From assembly GCA_029239575.1 (NCBI GenBank), contig JARBUP010000022.1:1-24344 (forward strand): a stretch of DNA of 24,344 nucleotides. The letters run 5' to 3'. The notes below the pieces were generated by a model. That model worked only from the letters and a program-made list of their open reading frames with translations. It was not told the DNA's origin and searched no databases. Made by a program: the position numbers and the translations under genes. Shown here one piece after another: positions 1 through 8,492 of the stretch. This stretch comes from Bacillota bacterium (lineage in GTDB: Bacteria > Bacillota > Clostridia > Tissierellales > Sedimentibacteraceae). Position 1 is the first letter of the stretch. Each line of letters begins with the position of its first letter.

Positions 1-1
1 G

Positions 2-553
2 TTATAATTTAAAACTTGGTATATGATAAAACATTCTTAAATTATAAGATGCATTTATAAATAAAAGTGATGATATGAAAACAATTGATATATATTTAAA
101 ATTATCAGGCAAGGATATAACTGCTATTTCTATTATTGGGTGTATAATACTTGAAAGAAGCAAAGCTACGATTCCCCATAATAAAGAAAAATCAAGGCAT
201 ATATATGATTGTAAATTAAATGGACTATAGCTATAATCCCACATTTTATGATGAAAAACTTTATCTAAAGATAATCCTGCAATATATTCAAGTAGTGTTA
301 CAGCAAGTATGCTTCCTATAGTCGCTAAAAGTAATGAATTAAATCTATTGTTTATAGATATTTCTGTTACAGTAAATATTTGAATTATTAAAACGCCGCA
401 TAATCCATATAAGGGACAAAAATAATTTGTTAAAAATCCTCCTCTTAAAGTCGGTTTTTTCGCAACAAATGTTCCATATGAACTTTCTAACAAACATCCA
501 CCAAAACCATATATGATAAAGAAAAAGAATGAGTCTATTATTGTGTATTGCAT
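2..553 (-). CDS. CmpB-type putative ABC transporter permease family membrane protein
   Basis: Predicted integral membrane protein of about 183 residues that resembles the Pfam PF06541 family ('putative ABC transporter type IV', CmpB). The family signature is visible near the N terminus: a Gly-rich helix ending in GGCLLESSYG, then LRGGFLTNYFCPLYG. Four to five hydrophobic helices fill the protein. An in-frame ATG lies 18 bases upstream at 571, but AAGGAG sits six bases before the ATG at 553, so I chose the later start. The gene ends at the window edge with a complete stop codon. It lies downstream of the SpoVB-like gene on the same strand, with about 130 AT-rich bases between them. The biochemical role of the family is not established, and no ATPase partner is visible here. 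Confidence 0.75.
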   Translation of the reverse strand: MQYTIIDSFFFFIIYGFGGCLLESSYGTFVAKKPTLRGGFLTNYFCPLYGLCGVLIIQIFTVTEISINNRFNSLLLATIGSILAVTLLEYIAGLSLDKVFHHKMWDYSYSPFNLQSYICLDFSLLWGIVALLLSSIIHPIIEIAVISLPDNFKYISIVFISSLLFINASYNLRMFYHIPSFKL

Positions 554-687
554 GTTGATCTCCTTATTCATGATGTAAAAATTTATGTTATGAATATTTT
601 AATAGAATTTTTCAATAATATGCCTTTGAAAAGATTCCAATATTTGTTGGAGATTCAATATGATTCTAAATAATTACAATTAAATTT

Positions 688-2223
688 TTAATTTCTTAGC
701 ATTTGTTTTAATTCTTTAAAGCTCATTAAATGAATACTTTTAAACAGAATTAACAACATTAAATACAATAAACATAGTATTATTATAGCCGAAATTAGTG
801 GAAATAAATAAATAGTTTTTCCTGTAGCAAATAATGTAAATAAAAATTTTGATGCTACTGAAGCTATGAAAGCAGAAATCAAAGGTTTAAAAATCCAATT
901 TGATATGTCAAAAACTATACAGGATACTTGTAAAAGTCTAAATAAATATAATATTGTATTTAATATTGTTGTAATAAATAATGAAAATAAATATGCATCA
1001 AATCCATAAATAGGTACAAAGAAATAAATAATTGATATTTTTAGTATGGATTCTATAATATTAACTTTAAATGAACTCATTTGCTCTCCAAGTGCATTTA
1101 ACATGGATGATATAACCATATTCAAATACATAAACGGACATACAAATGCAATTATTTTAAGCATGGTACCAACTAAAGGATCGTGGTAAATAGACATAGC
1201 TATTTCTTGTGGGAAACTTATAAATAAACTTACAACAAGAATTCCTGAAATAGCTGTTAAATGTAGAACTTTTGATAGTGTTCTTGTAACTTTTCTTTCA
1301 TTACAAGTAACATTATCTCCTGCAACTGAAGGAATTAAAATTGAAGCAAGTGATGTTAAAAATGAAGAAGGAAAAAATAATAAAGGAAGAACCATACCTT
1401 TAATTATTCCATATAAACCCATTGCACTTTCAACAGAAGCTCCATATAAAATAAGTTGTGCAGGTATTAAAATATTCTCAACAGTTCTTAATACGGAATT
1501 TAATAATGAGGTTCCTGATAATGGTAAACTAATTTTTAATATTTTAAAAGTCATATTATCGGCTTTAATCTCTTTATTACGTTTAAATGGTTTTTTGGAA
1601 AATGTATAGAAAAACCAAATCAAAATTAAAGAAGCTATCTCTTCAAAGCACATTCCTATAGAAACAGCGGCACAACCGTATTCAAGACCTTTAGGTAAAT
1701 AATAATCCATTATGGAAAATATAACTAAAATCCTAACAACTTGTTCTACTACTTGAACTATAGAAGGTTTAGCAACTTTGTTAACAGCAAAAAAATAACC
1801 TTTATAACATGAGGATACAGCTATAATAGGAAGTGTTGGCACTAAATATAAAAGTGACAATACGGTTCTTTCATCGTTTAAAATTTCTTTTCCTATGTAA
1901 TGAGCAAAAAAATACATTATAAAAGCTGCAAAAAATCCTGTGAAAAGAGATAAAATTATGGATTGATTAAGTGTTTTTTTTGCATTTTCATAATGCCTTA
2001 GTGCAATTTCTTCAGCCATTAACCTTGAAACAGCAACTCTAATACTCGCAGTGGCTAATGTTATCATTAAAATATAAAAAGAAATTATGAGTTGAAAAAG
2101 GCCCATCCCTTCTGCTCCTAAAACATTCGCTAAATAAATTCTAAATATAAATCCAATAAGACGTGTTATCGTCGTAGCCACAGTTAAAATCAATGTGCCT
2201 ATAATAATGCTTTCTTTTTTCAT
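688..2223 (-). CDS. SpoVB-like polysaccharide/lipid flippase (MOP superfamily)
   Basis: Membrane protein of about 511 residues with a dense series of hydrophobic helices (I estimate 12 to 14), of the polysaccharide-biosynthesis/MATE-like flippase superfamily. The start (MKKESIIIGTLILTVATTI, then TRLIGFIFRIYLANVLGAEG) is typical of stage V sporulation protein B and relatives such as MurJ/Amj-group flippases, thought to move undecaprenyl-linked precursors for cortex or wall synthesis. Length fits SpoVB (about 500-520). An upstream ATG at 2235 is in frame, but AGGTG is placed correctly for the ATG at 2223. Many clostridia carry several SpoVB paralogues, so assignment to the sporulation-essential copy is uncertain. 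The upstream gene is separated from it by a terminator hairpin, so it probably has its own promoter. Confidence 0.82.
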   Translation of the reverse strand: MKKESIIIGTLILTVATTITRLIGFIFRIYLANVLGAEGMGLFQLIISFYILMITLATASIRVAVSRLMAEEIALRHYENAKKTLNQSIILSLFTGFFAAFIMYFFAHYIGKEILNDERTVLSLLYLVPTLPIIAVSSCYKGYFFAVNKVAKPSIVQVVEQVVRILVIFSIMDYYLPKGLEYGCAAVSIGMCFEEIASLILIWFFYTFSKKPFKRNKEIKADNMTFKILKISLPLSGTSLLNSVLRTVENILIPAQLILYGASVESAMGLYGIIKGMVLPLLFFPSSFLTSLASILIPSVAGDNVTCNERKVTRTLSKVLHLTAISGILVVSLFISFPQEIAMSIYHDPLVGTMLKIIAFVCPFMYLNMVISSMLNALGEQMSSFKVNIIESILKISIIYFFVPIYGFDAYLFSLFITTILNTILYLFRLLQVSCIVFDISNWIFKPLISAFIASVASKFLFTLFATGKTIYLFPLISAIIILCLLYLMLLILFKSIHLMSFKELKQMLRN

Positions 2224-2283
2224 ATTACACCTCATATATAGCTTGCTTCGTATAATAATATGCTTTAGTTTTATATAAAATGC

Positions 2284-2343
2284 AAAAATGACGCAATATC
2301 TAAGCTAAAATGAAGATTTAAGCTTAAACTATATTGCGTCATT
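2284..2343 (-). terminator. Rho-independent terminator of the aldo/keto reductase gene
   Basis: A perfect 13-base inverted repeat (AATGACGCAATAT at 2287-2299 and its complement at 2331-2343) encloses a second, inner pairing (TAAGCT at 2301-2306 with AGCTTA at 2321-2326). On the minus strand the stem is followed by TTTTT. It lies just past the stop codon of the reductase and before the SpoVB-like gene. Confidence 0.75.
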
Positions 2344-2360
2344 ATCTATTAAATATGTAA

Positions 2361-3485
2361 TTACTTAAAATTTGAAAATTCTATATCTATTTTTTGTAGC
2401 TCTTCAGGTATATTTATTCCTTGTGGGCATTTTGGTAAACAGTCTAAACATTTTTGACAATTATGTGCTCTATATTTTTCTTCAGTAAATAAGAAATATG
2501 ATTTTTTTGCAATATCTTTGTTTTCAGATTTTTTATAATCATTATAAATTTCAAAAACATTTGGTATGTCAACTCCAAAAGAACAATCCATACAATAGCG
2601 GCATCCTGTGCAAGGTACTGGTTTAATTTTTCTTAAATCTTCTATGACTTCATCAATTATAGTTAATTCTTCTTTTGTTATAGGTTTAAAATCATTAAAT
2701 GTGTTTAAATTATCATTTAATTGTATTTGGTTGGACATTCCACTTAATACAACAGCAACATTAGGTAATGATGCAACCCATCTAAGAGCCCATGATGCTA
2801 AACTTTGATCAGGCGCAAAATCCTTCATATGTTTTTCTGCCTGTGGTGCAAATGAAGCTAAAAATCCACCACGTACAGGTTCCATTACAAAGCAGGGGAT
2901 ATTATGTTTTTCAACTATTTCATAAGCTTTTTTCGCATCATTTTCTGCATAATCCCAATAATTTATTTGAAGTTGTACAAAATCCCAATCATATGCTGAA
3001 ATTAATCTTTGTAGTACTTCATTAGTATCATGAAATGAAAATCCTATATGTTTTATTTTGCCTTCTGCTTTTTTCTTAGCAACAAAATCATATAAATTAA
3101 ACTTTTCCATTATTTTTATTCTTTCTTCGTTCATAGCATGAAGGTGATAAAAATCAAAGTAATCAACATTTAATTTAATAAGTTGTTCATTAAAATATTT
3201 TTCTGCATCTCCTTCATTTTCAATTTTCCAAATAGGAAGTTTTGTAGATAAGAAGTAGCTTTCTCTTGGGAAATCAGGTAATACTTTACCTAAAAAGTTT
3301 TCTGATTCACCTTCATGATATGGATAAGCTGTGTCAAAATAATTTAAACCATTACGCATAGCATGGTGTATCAGTTCTTTAGACTCTTCAAAATTAATTT
3401 TATTGTCTTTAATAGGGAATCTCATGCAGCCAAAGCCTAAATTAGGTAATTCAACACCAAGTTTTTCAAAATAATTTTTCTTCAT
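2361..3485 (-). CDS. Aldo/keto reductase with C-terminal 4Fe-4S ferredoxin domain
   Basis: A 374-residue cytoplasmic oxidoreductase. Residues 1-285 form the aldo/keto reductase barrel with the expected catalytic set: D51 and Y56 (in FDTAYPYHEGESE), K82 (STKLP) and H116 (DFYHLH). The C terminus adds two cysteine clusters, C292-C295-C298-C301 (CTGCRYCMDC) and C343-C346-C349-C353 (CQKCLDCLPKCP), matching a dicluster ferredoxin-like domain found in AKRs of anaerobes. The family reduces or oxidises carbonyl/alcohol substrates, probably exchanging electrons with ferredoxin; the natural substrate is unknown. AGAGG precedes the ATG at a suitable distance. The gene appears monocistronic, with a terminator immediately downstream. 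Confidence 0.92.
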   Translation of the reverse strand: MKKNYFEKLGVELPNLGFGCMRFPIKDNKINFEESKELIHHAMRNGLNYFDTAYPYHEGESENFLGKVLPDFPRESYFLSTKLPIWKIENEGDAEKYFNEQLIKLNVDYFDFYHLHAMNEERIKIMEKFNLYDFVAKKKAEGKIKHIGFSFHDTNEVLQRLISAYDWDFVQLQINYWDYAENDAKKAYEIVEKHNIPCFVMEPVRGGFLASFAPQAEKHMKDFAPDQSLASWALRWVASLPNVAVVLSGMSNQIQLNDNLNTFNDFKPITKEELTIIDEVIEDLRKIKPVPCTGCRYCMDCSFGVDIPNVFEIYNDYKKSENKDIAKKSYFLFTEEKYRAHNCQKCLDCLPKCPQGINIPEELQKIDIEFSNFK

Positions 3486-3650
3486 GATAACCTCTTTCGT
3501 AGTGATTTTAAATAATTATGTTATTTGATATAATAATTATATATACATAAAAGTTTTTTAACAACTTATTTCTATATATAAATGAAATAATAATTAATAA
3601 ATAAAAATTATTTTGTCATTTAGTAAAATTAATTTTATTACTTAAAATTT

Positions 3651-5012
3651 TCAAGAATTTTCTCCAAATCTTAATTGTCTGTATACTTGGATAATTTTAT
3701 TCCATGTTTCTTCATTTACTCTACCTGTTACAGGCAGACCATAATATTTTTGAAATGCTTTGACTTCTTCTTCTGTTTTTGTATCATATAAGTCATTTAA
3801 AACAACAGGAGCGATTGCTGGTATCTTGGTGGAAATATATGAAAGGTAAAGTTTTAATATATATACAAAAGCATCCCTTCCTAATTCTCTGCCGATTCCA
3901 GGTTCTGGATATACTAGTTTAGGCAAAAATATTGCTGAAGGAGGAAGAACATTTAATATTCCTAAAACAGTAGAATATAAAGTTTCCCAAGTTTTTTCGT
4001 CGATTAATCCTGTTTCAGGCAATTTCATGGTTTTCTGAAATTCTATAATTGCTTGGTTTGTCTGAGGATTTAAAACTCCATTAATATCCACAGCAAACAC
4101 GGTTGGATAATAAGCAGAAATAACATTTAAGAAATATTGAATAATTTGTATATAAGTACTAGTATGTGTTGATACATCTTCCGGTATGTTTTTAATATAT
4201 ACCCCAGTTGAAGCAAGCTCTGCAAGTTTATTTACTGCATTATATATTTGTCTTAATTCATACCATGTGCCTTTATCAATTATTCCTGTAACTGGCAAAT
4301 TAAATATTTGTTGAAATTTAATTACTATGGATTCCATAAATGGTCCAAAGTATGAATCAACTGTTTGTACGGTTATAGCAGGAAAGTTTTCTGATATTCT
4401 GTTTAACATTATTTGAGCTATTTGAACATGGGGACCTATATCTCCAAATTTTAAGTTGCCAGGGAATGTCTCTATGTTACTTCCAACAGCTGCAATTGAC
4501 ATGATAGTTACATCATCACCGTAATAATATTTAAGTATATCAATAGTTGTATAACCTTTATCTGCCAAATCTACAGATCCCCACTGATACATGCCGTCGC
4601 ATTGTGATATACGCCCGTCACAAAACTGTGCAAACAAAGGTTCAATTCTTCCTTCTCTAACGATATATTCATCGAATATGTCATTGACAATAGCAGATAT
4701 ATTATCAAATATACCTCTTTCAAATACAAAAGCTTGGTCATATGCTGTAGAACTTGTAATATCAAAGGTATACCCCTGTGTCCTGTACCACTCAGTGAAA
4801 ATACGATTCAAAGCCACGGATACTATAGCATGGATATTAGCCCGCAGTGAGCTTTCTGGCCATGTAGGGTATAATTCGCTTGATGCAACATTTTTAATAT
4901 AATCTATAAAACTGATAGTTATGTTTTCTGCTTTTTCATTAGGAGGTCCTAAATGAACTGTAATATTATCAGGAATTACAACATGAGTAAAGCCGGGAAT
5001 TTCGATGCTCAA
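3651..5012 (-). CDS. SpoIID/LytB-like domain protein with three peptidoglycan-binding repeats
   Basis: A 453-residue protein. Residues about 30-172 resemble SpoIID: YIKNVASSELYPTWP contains E46, aligned by eye with the catalytic Glu of SpoIID lytic transglycosylases, and the later GMYQWGSVDLADKGYTTIDI (from G140) followed by LKYYYG matches the SpoIID 'GMSQYGA...ILKYYY' block. Three PG_binding_1 repeats follow at about 190-255, 285-345 and 380-440, each ending in a variant of FQK..LPVTG.I...TW. The protein likely binds and perhaps cleaves peptidoglycan, plausibly in spore or wall remodelling. No signal peptide or transmembrane helix is visible. The start is TTG with AGAAGGTGA just upstream; no in-frame ATG fits as well. 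It has no co-oriented neighbour close by, so it is probably transcribed alone. Confidence 0.85.
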   Translation of the reverse strand: MSIEIPGFTHVVIPDNITVHLGPPNEKAENITISFIDYIKNVASSELYPTWPESSLRANIHAIVSVALNRIFTEWYRTQGYTFDITSSTAYDQAFVFERGIFDNISAIVNDIFDEYIVREGRIEPLFAQFCDGRISQCDGMYQWGSVDLADKGYTTIDILKYYYGDDVTIMSIAAVGSNIETFPGNLKFGDIGPHVQIAQIMLNRISENFPAITVQTVDSYFGPFMESIVIKFQQIFNLPVTGIIDKGTWYELRQIYNAVNKLAELASTGVYIKNIPEDVSTHTSTYIQIIQYFLNVISAYYPTVFAVDINGVLNPQTNQAIIEFQKTMKLPETGLIDEKTWETLYSTVLGILNVLPPSAIFLPKLVYPEPGIGRELGRDAFVYILKLYLSYISTKIPAIAPVVLNDLYDTKTEEEVKAFQKYYGLPVTGRVNEETWNKIIQVYRQLRFGENS

Positions 5013-5352
5013 TAAATCACCTTCTATATTTTACAAACTATTTTTTTAATTTTTATATATTGATTTATTTTATTGACTTTTTAAATATATTGTTGATATT
5101 AATGATTAATATTTAATATATGCATTTAAATGTACTTAGATACTATAACCCATGATAATTTAAGTCTTATATAAGCGTAAACCTACCTTATTAAAAAGCT
5201 CTTCATAAATATAAACTTTCTTTCGATTTCGTATTATTAATTAATATTAAATAAACGGAATGAACAAAACTAAAAATGAAATGAAAATTAATTAATATTA
5301 CTTTTTCTTTATTAAGGGTGAAGGGTAGATTAATAAATTTTTATAAGATGTA
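5013..5352. other. AT-rich intergenic region upstream of the peptidoglycan-binding gene and the cop operon
   Basis: This divergent spacer must hold the promoter of the leftward peptidoglycan-binding gene, but I cannot pick a convincing -35/-10 pair on the minus strand. It contains a direct repeat of ATTAATTAATATTA (near 5237 and 5288) of low complexity. I see no gene or structured RNA in it. Confidence 0.5.
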
Positions 5353-5381
5353 TTGACAAAAAAAGATTTTAGATATATTAT
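5353..5381 (+). promoter_or_regulatory. Vegetative-type promoter of the csoR-copA operon
   Basis: A perfect -35 TTGACA (5353-5358) is followed after 17 bases by TATTAT (5376-5381). The predicted start point falls inside the GC-rich dyad that begins at 5387. Confidence 0.85.
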
Positions 5382-5385
5382 ATAG

Positions 5386-5404
5386 ACACCCCCCATGGGT
5401 GTGG
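5386..5404 (+). promoter_or_regulatory. Candidate CsoR operator
   Basis: ACACCCCCCATGGGTGTGG is an isolated GC-rich dyad in AT-rich DNA, with CCCATGGG (5392-5399) perfectly symmetric and CACCC/GGGTG as outer arms. CsoR sites in other Firmicutes and Actinobacteria have the same C-run/G-run character. Its position, just past the -10 box, suits repression relieved by Cu(I). The operator role is inferred. Confidence 0.75.
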
Positions 5405-5430
5405 ATGCAATATGAAGTTTAGGAGGAAAA

Positions 5431-5694
5431 ATGAAAGCAGATAAAGAAAAAGTAAATCGTTTATTGAAAACTGCAGCAGGACAAATTGAAGGAATTTCAA
5501 AAATGGTTGACAATAACAGGTATTGTATTGATATTTCCAATCAAATATTGGCTGTTCAATCAATACTAAAAAAAGCAAACCATGAAATATTAAAAGCTCA
5601 TCTTGAAATGTGTGTGAAGGAAGCTTTTGAAGAAGGAAATGAAAAAGAAAAAATAGAGGAAATAATTTCTCTTATAGATAAATATACAAAATAA
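5431..5694 (+). CDS. csoR: Copper-sensing transcriptional repressor CsoR
   Basis: An 87-residue, all-helical DUF156/CsoR-family repressor. The Cu(I)-binding triad is present at C32, H57 and C61 with the same 25- and 4-residue spacing as M. tuberculosis CsoR (C36, H61, C65). The second-shell Tyr (Y31) and Glu (E77) used for allostery in CsoR are also conserved, favouring a copper sensor over RcnR, FrmR or CstR relatives. A perfect AGGAGG precedes the ATG. It is the first gene of the operon; its stop codon overlaps the copA ribosome site, so the two are probably translationally linked. It likely represses its own operon through the dyad at 5386-5404. Confidence 0.95.
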   Translation: MKADKEKVNRLLKTAAGQIEGISKMVDNNRYCIDISNQILAVQSILKKANHEILKAHLEMCVKEAFEEGNEKEKIEEIISLIDKYTK

Positions 5695-5704
5695 GGAGGC
5701 AATA

Positions 5705-8338
5705 ATGAAATCTCAAAAATTTAATGTAACGGGCATGACTTGTTCTGCATGTTCTGCTCGTATAGAAAAAAATATAAAAAAAACTGATGGCATAGTAGAA
5801 GCAAATGTAAATTTGCTGACTAACAGCATGAATATCAAATACGATGAATCAGTTCTAAGTGAAAATGATATTATTAAAGTTGTTGTTGATACTGGATATG
5901 GTGCGACTTCTGCAGAAAAAAATGTTGCTAAATTTAAAACAGAACAAAATGGTCCTACTGATACAGAATTAGAAGTAAAAGAAATGAAAAAAAGACTTAT
6001 AGTTTCATTTATGTTTGCAATACCGTTATTATACTTAGCTATGGGTCATATGTTAAAATGGCCATTGCCTAAAATATTCCATGGGGAAGAAAATACAATA
6101 ACTTTAGCATTTACAGAATTCTTACTTTGCCTTCCTGTAATGATAATTAACAGCAAATATTATAAAGTAGGATTTAAAACTTTATTTAATGGATCACCTA
6201 ATATGGATTCTTTAATAGCCATAGGTACTTCAGCTGCTTTTGGTTATGGAATATTTGCCATATATAAAATAGGTTATGGATTAGGTCATATGGATATGGA
6301 CATGGTTATGACATATTCAATGGATTTATATTTTGAATCAGCAGCAGTTATTTTAGCTTTAATTACTTTAGGAAAATTTCTTGAAGCAAGAGCTAAAGGT
6401 AAAACTTCAGATGCAATTAAAAAGTTGATGGATTTATCGCCAAAAACAGCTATAGTTGAAAGGGATGGTCAAGACATAGAAATTCCTGTTGAGGAAGTTG
6501 TTAAGGGAGATATTATAATAGTAAAACCTGGTCAATCAGTTCCAGTGGACGGTACTATAATTTTTGGAGCATCTTCACTTGATGAATCCATGCTTACAGG
6601 TGAAAGCATACCTGTTGAAAAAAGTATTGGCGATAAAGTAATAGGAGCAAGTTTAAATAAATCAGGGTATTTTAAATTTGAAGCGCAAAATGTAGGTGAT
6701 GATACAACATTGTCTCAGATTATTCGACTTGTAGAAGAAGCAAGTTCTTCTAAAGCTCCTATTGCAAAGATGGCTGATAAAATAAGCAGTGTGTTTGTAC
6801 CTATTGTAATATCCATAGCTTTATTAGCTACAATAATTTGGTTATTGCTCGGTGCAACTTTCGAATTTGCATTATCAATTGGTATAGCAATTTTAGTTAT
6901 ATCATGTCCATGTGCATTGGGCCTTGCAACACCGACAGCTATAATGGTTGGTACGGGAAAAGGAGCTGAAAATGGCATACTTATTAAATCAGCGGAAGCT
7001 TTAGAAATTGCTCATAAGATCCAAACAGTTGTAATGGATAAAACAGGAACAATAACTGAAGGCAAGCCAAAAGTAACTAATATAATTGTAAATGGAAATT
7101 TGGATGAAAATGAAATGTTAAAAATAGCAGCATCAGCAGAAAAAAGTTCTGAACATCCATTAGCAGATGCAGTTATAGAAGAAGCAAAAGTAAGAAATTT
7201 AAGTTTATACGAAGTAAATAGCTTTGTAGCTATTCCTGGACAAGGATTAGAATCTATAATTAACAACAAAAAATATTATATAGGAAATTTAAGATTAATA
7301 AATGAAAAAAATATTAATAATAAATTACAAAATGAAAGTTCAAAATTAGCTGAAGAAGGAAAAACACCTTTATATTTTGCAGATGAACATAATGTTTTGG
7401 GAATAATTGCAGTAGCAGATGTTGTTAAACCTACAAGTCAAAGAGCTATAAAAGAATTTGAAGCAATGGGAATAGAAGTAGTAATGCTTACAGGGGACAA
7501 CAAAAAAACTGCCGAAGCAATTAGAAAACAACTAAATATTTCAAGAGCTATTGCAGAAGTTATGCCGCAGGATAAAGAAGCAGAAATAAGAAAAATCCAA
7601 GAGCAGGGTAGAAAAGTTGCTATGATTGGTGATGGTATAAACGATGCGCCAGCTTTGGCAAGAGCAGATGTTGGTATAGCCATAGGAGCAGGAACTGATA
7701 TTGCCATAGAATCTGCTGATATAGTATTAATAAGAAGTGATTTGTTGGATGCTGTAACAGCAGTTCAATTAAGCAAATCTACTATTAGAAATATAAAGCA
7801 AAACTTATTTTGGGCGTTTATTTATAACACAATTGGTATTCCTTTAGCTTCAGGTTTGTTTTATGGAATACTCGGATGGAAACTTAACCCTATGTTTGCA
7901 GGTGCGGCAATGAGTTTAAGTTCCGTATCGGTAGTTTCTAATGCATTGAGATTAAAATTCTTTAAACCCATAAGAATGACAAAAGAAATAGTGTATGAAT
8001 CAAATAATATAACTGAAGAAAAAATAAGTATTACAGAGCCAAATGATAAGTCAGAAATTAAATCAAATAATAATCAAAATTTAGATATAAATATAAATAA
8101 AAATAAAAAAAATAATGGAGGAAACAAAATGAAAAAGGTATTGATTGTAGAAGGAATGAGCTGTGGACATTGTAAAGCAGCAGTTGAAAAAGCATTAAAG
8201 GCAGTTGATGGTGTTGAAAATGCAATAGTAAATTTAGAGCAAAAATCAGCAGAAGTTGAATTAGCTAAAGAAGTATCAAATGAAATTTTAACAAATGCAG
8301 TTGTAGATGCTGGATATGAAGTGATTGAAGTAAAGTAA
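5705..8338 (+). CDS. copA: Cu(I)-exporting P1B-type ATPase CopA with C-terminal fused CopZ-like domain
   Basis: An 877-residue copper pump. Order: N-terminal HMA metal-binding domain (GMTCSAC, C13 and C16); membrane helices with a Met-rich loop (HMDMDMVM, 195-202); actuator TGES (298-301); CPC in the transport helix (401-403); phosphorylation DKTGT (D445); HP motif of the nucleotide domain (H484-P485); GDGIND (642-647); then YN and MSLSS motifs in the last helices, which mark Cu(I) type P1B-1. After the last helix comes an Asn/Lys-rich linker (about 765-808) and a second HMA domain (809-877, GMSCGHC). Most CopA proteins have no C-terminal HMA domain; here the 3' segment looks like a formerly separate copZ. 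It follows csoR by 10 bases with AAGGAGG, and ends at a terminator. Confidence 0.96.
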   Translation: MKSQKFNVTGMTCSACSARIEKNIKKTDGIVEANVNLLTNSMNIKYDESVLSENDIIKVVVDTGYGATSAEKNVAKFKTEQNGPTDTELEVKEMKKRLIVSFMFAIPLLYLAMGHMLKWPLPKIFHGEENTITLAFTEFLLCLPVMIINSKYYKVGFKTLFNGSPNMDSLIAIGTSAAFGYGIFAIYKIGYGLGHMDMDMVMTYSMDLYFESAAVILALITLGKFLEARAKGKTSDAIKKLMDLSPKTAIVERDGQDIEIPVEEVVKGDIIIVKPGQSVPVDGTIIFGASSLDESMLTGESIPVEKSIGDKVIGASLNKSGYFKFEAQNVGDDTTLSQIIRLVEEASSSKAPIAKMADKISSVFVPIVISIALLATIIWLLLGATFEFALSIGIAILVISCPCALGLATPTAIMVGTGKGAENGILIKSAEALEIAHKIQTVVMDKTGTITEGKPKVTNIIVNGNLDENEMLKIAASAEKSSEHPLADAVIEEAKVRNLSLYEVNSFVAIPGQGLESIINNKKYYIGNLRLINEKNINNKLQNESSKLAEEGKTPLYFADEHNVLGIIAVADVVKPTSQRAIKEFEAMGIEVVMLTGDNKKTAEAIRKQLNISRAIAEVMPQDKEAEIRKIQEQGRKVAMIGDGINDAPALARADVGIAIGAGTDIAIESADIVLIRSDLLDAVTAVQLSKSTIRNIKQNLFWAFIYNTIGIPLASGLFYGILGWKLNPMFAGAAMSLSSVSVVSNALRLKFFKPIRMTKEIVYESNNITEEKISITEPNDKSEIKSNNNQNLDININKNKKNNGGNKMKKVLIVEGMSCGHCKAAVEKALKAVDGVENAIVNLEQKSAEVELAKEVSNEILTNAVVDAGYEVIEVK
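8117..8338 (+). CDS. copZ: Internal in-frame copZ: probable separately translated copper chaperone
   Basis: Within copA, GGAGG (8117-8121) lies seven bases before an ATG at 8129-8131 that is in the copA frame (codon 809). Translation from there gives a 69-residue HMA protein with MxCxxC (GMSCGHC), the size and fold of free CopZ, which carries Cu(I) to CopA. The coordinates include the ribosome site; the coding part is 8129-8338. The 80 bases before it read as intergenic-like AT-rich DNA that encodes the Asn/Lys linker. Whether the cell makes the fusion, free CopZ, or both cannot be read from sequence; the well-placed site makes internal initiation likely. Confidence 0.6.
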   Translation, partial: GGNKMKKVLIVEGMSCGHCKAAVEKALKAVDGVENAIVNLEQKSAEVELAKEVSNEILTNAVVDAGYEVIEVK

Positions 8339-8351
8339 TTTAATAATTTTT

Positions 8352-8404
8352 AAAAATAAGATCTTCATCTTGATATTAATCAAAATTGAGGATCTTATTT
8401 TTTT
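8352..8404 (+). terminator. Terminator of the cop operon
   Basis: AAAAATAAGATC (8352-8363) pairs perfectly with 8391-8402, and the right arm runs into seven T residues (8398-8404). It begins 14 bases after the copA stop. Confidence 0.85.
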
Positions 8405-8492
8405 ATAATTTATAAAGTATATTAATTTTAGAACAGCGGATAATATTTTAGAAAAGCAGGAGCTTTTTTAATTTATTTTTTGGAGGAAAAAA

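Noticed and set aside
2608..3025. Open plus-strand frames opposite the aldo/keto reductase
   Set aside because: They lie wholly within a gene with full catalytic and Fe-S motifs, and I see no recognisable domain or good ribosome site.
4591..4902. Open plus-strand frame of about 100 codons opposite the SpoIID-like domain
   Set aside because: Antisense to a well-supported domain, with no family resemblance.
5298..5578. Leftward frames crossing the cop promoter and csoR
   Set aside because: They overlap the promoter, operator and csoR, and have no plausible product.
6284..6324. Met-rich loop of CopA as a new metal-binding site
   Set aside because: Met/His-rich loops just before this helix are common in Firmicutes CopA proteins, so this is ordinary variation.
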